This document shows positions 55,500 through 64,000 of a DNA stretch of 64,000 nucleotides, one piece after another. Numbering within the stretch: position 1 is the stretch's first letter; each line of letters begins with the position of its first letter. The notes under the pieces were generated by a model. That model was not told where the DNA came from, searched no databases, and saw only the letters and a list, made by a program, of their open reading frames with translations. Origin of the DNA: Apoderus coryli (lineage: Eukaryota > Arthropoda > Insecta > Coleoptera > Attelabidae); the NCBI GenBank assembly GCA_911728435.2, contig OU452198.1, positions 13,860,001 to 13,924,000 of the forward strand. The letters are read 5' to 3'. The translations under genes were made by a program, and so were the position numbers.

Positions 55500-56239
55500 T
55501 TTTAGATATTAAATTTTTGATGGAAACAGGTAATACCATATTTTAGATTATATTTTACATCAGCAATGAACTCCACTATGAATTATTGGTACGATATCGA
55601 TAGTTCAACCTTCGGGAAAGTTCTGGGGTGACACAACTACATTAAATCCACTCTCAAATAAATTATGGATTACTGCAAGAAATATTAAAATTAACACACC
55701 CAAATAAAGGATAAGACCGAACACATATTGTAACAAAAATAGATCCACGCGACAGATACTTATGTACTTCATATCATACTAAGTACATTTAGCTTAAAAT
55801 AAGTATTCATAATGCTCTTAAAATGATATTTATTTCAGAAAGGTTAATGATGAATTTTAATATAAAACATATGGACCACATATGGAGTGTAAAGCAATGG
55901 TATTATAGAGGATCATATTTTCAAACGGTTCTTATTTTTTTTGTCTTATTTTGAATATGATATATTAGTAATATCTACTTGCGTAGTAGTATTTTGATAC
56001 ACGAAAAGAAATAAATAAAACTTGAAAAGGAAAATGTTAATACCTCCCATGGCATTTTGATACTAATCTAAAATAAGACAAATAGGCCAATGTAGAGGGC
56101 TAATAATTTTTTGTTGAGTATTTTAAAGCAGAATAATAGACTTAGCTGTTAAACCAAACTAATTTTTTTTTCTCAATATGTAGGTACTGGGTGATCATTA
56201 TTTATAAACGCTCACCCCCTTTAACTTTGTTGTTTCACC
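55500..56239. other. No gene seen
   Basis: AT-rich DNA; nothing recognised. Confidence 0.4.
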
Positions 56240-58022
56240 CTGTAGAAGAAAATGTTAAATACAAAATTTTTATGGATTAATGTAAACTATTTACGGCATA
56301 TTATTATAGTTTATACAGGGTGTTCCAGTAACGCGTTAGAAACCACAATTATATTTTTTAATGGAACACCTTGTATATAATATTTTTTATTATTAAATAT
56401 TCTTTTTTCCTGATTCCACCATATTTGATGGGTCTTTCTTAAACGGTTCAATAAGAATTCGCAATAAAACAAATTTTTTCAAAAATTATACAAAACAAAA
56501 ACTAAAAAGAGTGTGACATGATGCTGTAAAAAAACATAGCAATGTTAAAAACCAAATAGAAATGTCAGATAAAATATAACATATAAAAAAAAGGTTACGA
56601 TTGATATTTTAAATTTTAATTGATTGTGCTGAGAGTGGATGTCAAAAAAGCAAACTTGGTCAATTGAAAAAGTGACTCCATCCAACTTTACCTTCTTTGA
56701 AATTAATTTTCATGAACCCCATTACGATTGTGGACCCCCATTTTTTGTCACGCCCAACATAGACCCCCGTCGAGTCTCCCGTGGACATCTGGGGGTCCAC
56801 CTGGACTACTTTGGGAATTACTGTTCTAGAGCGAAAATTACACGTTTGTACAGAAAATTTAGGAAAAGTGTGAAAAGAAAAAGGCGAACAGTTCCTGCAA
56901 AGAAAGAAATGGATTTAAACATTTTGCTTAATTTTGAAGAAAACCGCGAACATCGAATCGTAAAGTATCTGAAACTTTACGACAAATAGGCTTCCAAAAT
57001 AGATGCTCTTTCGGAAAGGTAAGAAAAAACTAATGAAACATTTTTACAGACCCTATAAGATGGGAACAACGCAGCCATTATCTCCTTAACAGAAGCGAAA
57101 ACGAGTTCAATTTTGTCAGCAAATCCTACAGAGAATGGGCGAAGATCCACAGTTTCTTCAAAAATTTTTGTGGTCAGATAAATTCTCATTTTCAACCAGT
57201 GGATTACCAAATATAAATAATGGGAACGGATAGCCCCGGTAGAATCATTAAATTTATATATTTGAAATTAAGTTTGATAAACTATACAAGATCTTATCTT
57301 CGATCAAGACGGAGCACCTCCTCATAACACGAGGGGTGCTCAAGACTTTTTCAACAATAACTTTAATGGATGGATAATGGATCGGTATGTTTGGGATTAT
57401 TCGATGGCCACCAAGGAGTTATGAATATATTTTTAGGGGCCTATATTAAAGATAAAGTGTATGTGTGTAAGTGTAAGAGCAGATGAGAGAGTTGGTTGAA
57501 TTAGAAGTGAGCAGCTTAATTGAAAATTTATTTTCCCGAATTTTTTATAGACACTATTAACGACTTAAGGAACAGATTCAAAAATGCATTGAACTAAACG
57601 GAGACAGATTCGAACATCTTTTGTAGATATTTTGGTTTTTTTTTCTGATATTTGTTTAAATTACTTTTAGTTTTGTTTAAAATACATTTAATTTTTGAAA
57701 AAGCTTTGTTTTATTGCGAATTCTTATTGAACCGTTTCATCATTTCATCAAATATGGTATTTTTGGAATCAGCAGAAAATAATCTTTAACAATAAAATAT
57801 AATATACAGGGTGTTCCATTTAAAAATCTATAACTGTGATGTCAAAGATTAATGTACACAATTAATCTTTGGTGATGTCAAACACGTGACTGGGACACCT
57901 TATATATACGATAATATATGCTGTAAATAGTTTACATTAAGCCCTAAAACTTTTGTAAAGTGTTTCTAATCTTAATTTAAAATATATAAACTTAACGATT
58001 CTACTGGGGCTATCCGTTCCCA
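56240..58022. mobile_element. Decayed mariner relative with complex inverted ends
   Basis: Left (56240-56480) and right (about 57690-57990) share in inverted order ttcaataagaattcgcaata, the ccaccatatttgatg block, caccttgtata and gtaaactatttac. The right arm carries a 30-base extra piece. An inner segment 57223-57280 is also the inverse of 57965-58022 (gggaacggatagcccc), showing a rearrangement. Decayed transposase lies between. Confidence 0.7.
56639..57630 (+). pseudogene. Mariner-type transposase, decayed, with small insertion
   Basis: N-terminal pieces ITRLYRKFRKSVKRKRRTVP and REHRIVKYLKLY, then ENGRRS/EDPQFLQKFLWSDKFSFS (first Asp kept, next Glu now Lys), then FDQDGAPPHNTRGAQDFFNN (second Asp), a scrambled third motif, YIKDKVYV, and a C-terminus CIELNGDRFEHLL in shifted frame. 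About 56735-56838 interrupts the N-terminus with a gacccccattttttgt ... tttgggaattactg segment resembling a hAT-type element end. Confidence 0.72.
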
Positions 58023-58194
58023 GGCCTCTTTACATTATAAATGGGCATCGAATGCAGCGTTTTTTTGATACATTTACCCCTCGTATATAAGACCTATAAT
58101 AAATCATGCCTGCCAAAAGATACCGACAGTAATAAAAATAACTACAGTGACTGGAAAAAAGTTGAATTAATGATTAGAGTTTGCAAATGAATAT

Positions 58195-58355
58195 AATATG
58201 AATGAAAGAAATAATTTTTGGCAACGTGTTATTCTCTCAGATTAATCTAAATATAATCGGATGGACATCATATGGTATGGCGAAGACTTAATGTGGAATT
58301 TAAACAAGAAAATTTGTGTCCGACAGTAAAACACAATGGCAGAATATTGTAACCA
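58195..58355 (+). pseudogene. Tc1-like transposase fragment
   Basis: Frame pieces ERNNFWQRVILSD, a stop, SKYNRMD, then WYGEDLMWNLNKKICVRQ and NTMAEYC match the Tc1 pattern FWQRVIFSDESKFN ... PTVKHGGGSVMVWGC in order. The first catalytic Asp is in LSD. About 50 codons survive; the rest is lost. Confidence 0.6.
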
Positions 58356-58489
58356 TGATTTGTTAAATAGTTTTTCTTAGATTAATAAAATGAAAAAAGA
58401 TCTATCAAATTACATAATAATTTTTAATAATACCTACCTCAAGTGGATGAAAATGTTTGCAGTCACTGTATCAGACACCGCCGGTATTT

Positions 58490-59149
58490 ACATCAAAAAT
58501 AAGGGCAAGTTTATGAAAGGATGTCTATCCCAAAAACTGATAGTTTTCAAAATATTGACAATTTTACATTTTTCTATTACAATAGTGATATGAATTTGAA
58601 ATTTAATTGATTTTAGTTGGCTATGATGGCTTTAGAAAGCAAATAAATATGATGTGAAAAGTGTTTAGAATTTCAAGGTTAAAATTTTGAACATTTGTTA
58701 AAGTATTTTTTTTTATGAGTTGACCTTCGATAGTTTGTATCATACGTTCACGTTATTAGATAATCAAATTCTTCACAGACTCGAAACTTTCGAAATTATG
58801 TATTATTAGTCTAACAACTTTTGGTGATGGTTTGTGATTTTCTGGGTATTTGGTAACAAATGTTATCACACGTTCTTGATATCACTCTGTCACATTCTCC
58901 ATAAATAATATACAAATATAGATAGTATTCGTTAGTATAATTTATAAATAAAAATATATAATTTATATGGGGTCGTATTTGAAATAAGGAAATTGACATC
59001 CGTTTCCGGTATAACCGGAAGTACTAGATTCTGGAAAACATTTGAGCCGAATTGGTCCGGTCGACCTACGGACTACACCTGATTTTCAGATTCTTGCACA
59101 GTGTAGTTTCTCCATAATCGATCGAATCCCTTCCCGGTGGGACACCCGG
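58490..59149. mobile_element. Rearranged deletion copy of the 41.1-kb element
   Basis: The right terminus ttcccggtgggacacccgg, followed by TA, equals the ends at 41138/43380. The left part (aataagggcaagtttatgaa, then ggatgtctatcccaaaaactg) matches 41665-41770. Between them, a C-terminal piece of the transposase (plus strand, NFEHLL region at about 58670) is joined directly to the mirrored N-terminus. The left terminal about 520 bases are missing. Confidence 0.8.
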
Positions 59150-60007
59150 TATAAATTATGTACTATTTAAACTTCTATATTAGTTTTGAATATCCGAACA
59201 TATAAATAGAGTTCCAGTAAATTCAAATTAAATAAAACGAATTAAACGCGATTTCTATATTAAGTATTTGTTGAATCGTAGTTATGTACGAATTTAGCAT
59301 TATTTTATCGCGTTCGGTCGGTCCACCTTAATAAGCCGTAGAGTTAACAACAAAACCACAGACAGACATATATTATATATGAGTGCATTTGGCCCAACTC
59401 CAAAAAAAAAACTCCTACTTCGCAGCTAGACCGAAAGGGATTAATTGCTTCGACACTAGAAACAAGCCTGGTAATGTCCGTGTCTAATATCAGTGACATA
59501 GATAATTCATTATTTAGATATTCTGAATTAAATTAACTTTTAAAGTAGGATGAAAAATGTGTACGTTTTTATTAAAATAATTATTTGTTAATACCTAATT
59601 AATTATAATTTTTCTTCAACCTTACACATTTTGTATAAATATACAGAGTGTTTCAAAAAGACGCGGCAATATTCAAGGGGATTATTTCTCAGATCATTTT
59701 ATGGAAAAAAGTTAGTTACCATAAACATACCTCTGGAAATGCATTATTTTCAAGTTCAAGTTTTTTTGTAAATAATGTTTTTTTTATTAAATCAAATATC
59801 TCCGTACCGATTTTTTTGAAATTTGACAGCGTTGTTGCTAGGAATAGCGAGCTTATATGGCCTTAACTAGATCAAAATTATTAAGTTCAGTGGCGTTAGG
59901 GGGGCAACTGAATAAAATTCATGGACAAAGACAAATGCACGCGACTGACTAATTTAATTTGGATGTCTTGAGATAAACCAACTAAAACTACATATTTTGA
60001 TCTTTTT

Positions 60008-60130
60008 TATTACTTTCCCGCAAAGGGAACGCGCTAAAATTTTTTGAGATAAAGACGGATATAACCATTTTGAAGTTCCCTGAGACGATTAAGACCATTT
60101 CCAGATGAAAGTCTGTCTGTATGTGTGTTC
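60008..60130 (+). repeat. Dispersed repeat family R, copy in 59.6-kb element
   Basis: tactttcccgcaaagggaac, then gcgctaaaattttttgagat, aaagacggatataaccattt, cctgagacgattaagaccat and tgtctgtatgtgtgt. Same order as 29836-29950. Confidence 0.75.
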
Positions 60131-60855
60131 AATTAGATTAGTTTATCTAAAAACTGTTTTTTTTTTCTAAACAATGCATTTCATGGTAATCCACAATGGA
60201 ATACGGAAATTTTCTAAAATGTAATGTAATTTTTTTTTTGTGGATTATTAAGTAAATTTTTAAACTGAATTTACTCAAAAATTAAGCATTTTATCAAAAT
60301 AAAAGAATAACTTTTTTTAAGCAAATATATTTTTTTTATTAATATGAACTCAGAAAGTGAAATATTCCAGCGACAAAAATTTGGGGCGTAATTTTCCCCC
60401 GCCCCGTCTAGTTTGATACGCTCAAGACTGTAATTCTGGAATTCCTTTTAGATTGACTTATTAACAATTAAAAATTAAATACATGTGTACAATTTCATTC
60501 TATGTAACTAAAACCGTTTCGTGAATATTCACAAAAAAACCATCATCAGGGCAATTTTGAACGCCCTGTATCTCGGTTACAATGCGTTTGCGGACCTATG
60601 TTTATAGGAACTTTTTTCCTTAAAATTTAATGTTCTATCACCTGTACTCATTTGTAATAATTCATAGGGAACAATTTTCTAAAATTAAAATCGGTTCATA
60701 AATAATTAAGAAAATTGCCTTTAATTGCTCACTATGTTAATCCAGCTTGTCATTATTTGACCTGTCAGATCAACAATTATTATTCTTGACATTTGGAATA
60801 AAAGTATTAGACCAGTAAAAATTATACGTGTTGTAATTGTGAATAACATTTCAAT

Positions 60856-61839
60856 ATGCTTTATTTATTTACGCCTGAAGAATACGGTGATATGATCCTG
60901 ATTTATGGAGAATGCTTGAAAAATAAAAGAGTGAAGTGAAGAAACATTTAAGAATTTGGAACGCTCACATCACACAGCGACATTCTCCAAATAATAAACG
61001 AGGTACAATTGAACGCACAGTAAGGTATGACCAAAATCTTAAGCATATGTAAATTTTAATCCCAAGGTGTCTATTAGAACCCTGGCCTATGAAACTGGTA
61101 TTTAAAGAAGTTCGGTTCATAGAATTTTAAAAGAATGTAATTACCATTCACTTAAAGTGCACTTAGTTCAAGGATTACAACCTGGTGATAACCAAAGGCG
61201 TCTTGATTTTATTGCAAGAATGATGCAAAAAATTATTGAAGATATCAAAAATATTGTGGGGCGACAATAATAGCGTAGTCAACCATCACAATTCAAATTA
61301 TTGGTCTCCCATGAACCCACATTGGATGATGGACACAAGATTCCAAAATATTTGGTGTATAAATGTATGGTCCGGTTTATTTAATGGCTGTGTTATAGGA
61401 CCTTACTTTTTTGACGGCACTCTAACAGGTGTTCAATATTTAGATTTTTTAGAAAACATACTTCCGGATTTTCTAGAAGATATTCCTCTGAACGAACGTC
61501 AAGAAATGTGGTGGCAACAAGATGAAGCTCCTCCACACAATGCGAGGATCGTTAGCGACCACCTACAACAACGTTTCGATAACAGCTGGATAGCAAATAG
61601 ATCTCCAGAAATTATGTACACCTGATTTGTCACCTCTTGACTTTTTCTTTTGGGGAGTAATAAAAGATATTCTTTATCAGTCAAAACCGCAAAATGTAGA
61701 CGAAATAAAAGAAAACATAAGACAGGCATGTCGCCAAATTACTCTTGTAATGAATCAAACCACATGTACCAGAAATCTTCTGACACGATTCGAAATGTGT
61801 ATTGCAGCAGGTGGACTACAATTCGAACATCTAATGTAA
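60856..61839 (+). pseudogene. DD41D-like mariner transposase, broken
   Basis: Starts MLYLFTPEEYGDMILIYGEC, stops, then in pieces SIRTLAYETGI and SVHRILKECNYHSLKVHLVQ (helix-turn-helix and linker), GDNQRRLDFIARMMQ, then from 61236 a longer frame with INVWSGLFNGCVIGPYFFDG and MWWQQDEAPPHNARIV (second Asp). A frameshift at about 61620 precedes TPDLSPLDFFFWGVIKDIL (third Asp) and the end LQFEHLM. Spacing between the last two Asp is about 40, as in the DD41D copy. The first Asp region reads ILWGDNNSV and is altered. Confidence 0.82.
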
Positions 61840-62412
61840 ATAATATTAGTCAGTTAAATGTTAATTTAAATTATCTTTATCATGTTATTTTTATTACATT
61901 TATTTTTTTTATTGTTCCTTTAAGGCTTTTTTGATTAATTTAACAGAAATAAAAAATAAACTGACATTTTCTTGATTACTTATGAACCGATTTTAATTTT
62001 GAAAAATTTCATGAATAGACGATGTGAGAATACATACAAAATTATAAAAAAATATACAGGGCGCAATTAAAATTTTTAACGTTAGGGGTTGTTACTAAGG
62101 GGTGAATATTTGGGGGTGGGGTGGTTTTCTAAGCCATATTAAAGGGTATTAGAAATGGAATGGATCAGTTTTTGTCCCATTCGAATATTTCTATGCCTTT
62201 AGGAGATATTCTTATATATATTTAGGGCTATATAAGCTCTATATTTCTAGCAACAACGCTGCCAAATTCATAGAAATCGGTAAGGACATATAAACAAACC
62301 GTTATTTACAAAAAACTTTAACACTCTGTGTCTTGGAAACAAGGCTTTTCCCTACGTATGTTTATGGGAACTTAACCCCTTAAATATTGCCGCGTCTGTT
62401 TGAAACACCCTG

Positions 62413-62805
62413 TATATGTTCAACAAATTTAATTGACATCGATTAAATAATAAATTAAAGAAATAATCCACTACTGATTTTTAAAAATCTTTATTCAAAG
62501 GAACATGTTTCGGAGTTCCAGCCTTAAAATATCGCAACTATTGTGGAGTTAAATCCGCATTAACAGACTTATTAATTAATAAGTGCATAATTAGCCGTCT
62601 CTTACGCACCTTGCGGTTTGGGGACTTGTTTGTTGTCAAGGCTTGCAGCAGCTGCATGCATTAATATAGCTTAACGCAGAAGCATTGCTATTGTATAAAC
62701 AAATATGTTGAAAGCCCTCTTTTTCATGTTCAGTCGAATATGGCAGCATAAAGAAAGCTGTGTTATATTATTTAAATATAATTGAATCGTGCCACCACTG
62801 TACAT
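62413..62805. other. Possible Penelope-type repeat end; no gene
   Basis: On the minus strand about 62535-62500 reads ggctggaactccgaaacatgt, sharing ccgaaacatgt with the hammerhead-like motif at 12.16 kb. The CTGATGA side is not preserved. The rest is unassigned. Confidence 0.35.
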
Positions 62806-64000
62806 CAGTGACGGCTTGTCCTATGAAGCAAGTGAAGCAACGCTTCAACTAAATAATCAGTAAAATTAATAATATTTAAGTATTTAATTTTATTTTATTG
62901 TGTAATTATTTTTGTCCATATAAAATTTAATCTATAAATTAATTTATACTTAATTTGCAACCTGCTTTACCATAAAACTGTAATTTTGAATTTAGTCTTC
63001 ATCTAAAGCAGGCTTCATCGTATACACCTATTTAGCATACCTAATTTACATACCTATAGGTATTTCCCTCTTTTTTTATTCGTGTAATAATAGTAAAACA
63101 TTATTCATTTCGGTCTCACTCTTCCCTGTGTACGGCAGTTGACACCCTTGCCAGTTGCCAGTGCTTGTGTTCTCTGACAATAGCCTATTTATTTATCATA
63201 CACGTTCTTATGCAGATGAAGCGTGCCTCAAAGCATTTTTATCTATAATTCAGCAACAATGGGCAACACTGCCATCTGGCATATACCCACTATACAACCA
63301 CCTATCGAAGTTCGTCTAAACATAGTTGCCAGCTTTTAGTTGTACTAAGCATAGCATACGAATCTTGCCACTAAAAAAACACTATAAGAAGCACGCTTCA
63401 TATAGATGCAGCAGAGATTTAATGGAAAATAAGGTTATATGACAGACAACGCTTGGCCAGTGTTTTGTATACCTATATGTCGATTATTATTTTAATTATA
63501 TCTATCTCTATCACACAGTCGCAAATTTCTAGTGTTATTCTAAATGCTAATATTATTGTTATTTACTTTTCGGGAAGCTTAAGTTTTGATTTTTGATATT
63601 TTGAATACAAATTAGTCTTTCTATTTAGGTTACCTACATATTTAATTTAAGTTTTAAAATCTAAAAAAGTAGTGAACAAATTAAAAAAATATATATACCT
63701 ACGGTTATTAATTAGTAGGTACCTACCTATTTTTATCAAAAATAAATCGGTAGGTACCGTACAATATTGTTTTTTTAATAATATAATATATTATATATAC
63801 TTTCATATGGAAGAAGCAAGTGGAACTAGTACACATGAGCAGCGAAATTATATTTACGCTGACATCAGGTAAGCGCAGTTATTATGAAAAATGATAGTTT
63901 ATTTTTTAATTTTAACTAAAGTTAAGTTTTTTTAATCAACACCTTTTAAAAACAGAAAAATTTTGTTAAAAATATACAGATATGTTTGATAAATATAACT
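62806..64000 (+). mobile_element. Left end of a hAT-like element, runs off the window
   Basis: CAGTGACGGCTTGTCC at 62806 followed by tgaagcaagtgaagca resembles the CAGTGRCGG termini of ZMYM-type hAT elements. The right end is not in the window, so neither length nor target duplication can be checked. Two related tgaagcg/gcacgcttcat phrases occur at about 63220 and 63390. Confidence 0.45.
63807..63868 (+). CDS. Candidate first coding exon, unknown protein
   Basis: 20 codons plus two bases from ATG (MEEASGTSTHEQRNYIYADI) end at a GTAAGC donor. Upstream is AT-rich with in-frame stops. It may be the first exon of a hAT transposase if the terminus at 62806 is real, or a host exon. Not recognised. 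Confidence 0.35.

Larger units (their letters stand above)
59644..62412. mobile_element. Long-TIR mariner, 2.77 kb, with insertions
   Basis: Ends cagagtgtttcaaaaagacgc (59644) and, reversed, cagggtgtttcaaacagacgc (62412), with TA at both sides. Inverted similarity continues through gcggcaatatt, gtaaataa(c/t)g, accgattt and gttgttgctag, and an inner pair (aaattaaaatcggttcataa at about 60690, mirrored at about 61985) shows the arms reach nearly to the gene. The left arm is enlarged by a family R fragment (60008-60130) and another mariner-type end (about 60540-60640). Confidence 0.82.

Overview
Eukaryotic nuclear DNA, almost certainly from an insect. The window is AT-rich, its genes are split by short GT-AG introns, and it holds a dense, nested load of arthropod-type transposable elements (long-TIR mariner/Tc1 elements, hAT, CR1/Jockey-like and Dong/R4-like LINEs, a Penelope-like element and an LTR element). 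Nothing points to a bacterial, organellar or viral genome. The sequence alone does not fix the order; a TE-rich hemipteran or beetle would fit.

Host genes sit in the left 12 kb. On the minus strand at 1011-2052 are the first four exons of the FAM21/WASHC2 subunit of the WASH complex; the gene appears to run off the left edge. At 4417-5347 (minus) is a complete three-exon DPCD gene with a predicted 207-residue product. A last exon with a Myb/SANT-like (zeste-type) domain lies at 6359-6565, and a two-exon THAP zinc finger with a frameshift at 11433-11954. Isolated start exons of unknown identity lie near 30.7 kb and 63.8 kb.

The remainder is mobile DNA. 14.3-17.9 kb: mariner remnants and an intact DD41D mariner with about 365-bp TIRs and a 370-codon open transposase. 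18.2-20.1 kb: one LINE inserted in another with a 6-bp target duplication. 20.7-23.4 kb: a three-layer nest, a hAT element holding a fold-back repeat that holds a mariner. 25.6-28.5 kb: a young LTR retrotransposon with 347-bp LTRs differing at 3 sites and a TACA target duplication. It carries a gag-like frame and two CCHC knuckles, has no room for pol, and has ten copies of a hairpin-forming motif where pol would lie. 29.8-34.5 kb: a dispersed repeat family, a long hairpin, a tRNA-Ala-like relic and a Dong/R4-like LINE flanked by TAA repeats. 35-44.5 kb: a dead mariner, an RNase H-bearing LINE and an element with arms of about 920 bp. 44.9-48.3 kb: a 1.72-kb head-to-tail duplication of a LINE 3' end. 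48.6-62.4 kb: a Penelope-like RT split by a MITE, a CR1-like LINE end and more long-TIR mariner relatives at different stages of decay. The right edge enters what looks like another hAT-like element.

The most unusual object is the gag-only LTR element with the hairpin array at 25584-28535. The next most informative are the long-TIR DD41D-type elements and the several nestings whose insertion order can be read directly from target duplications or an empty paralogous site.
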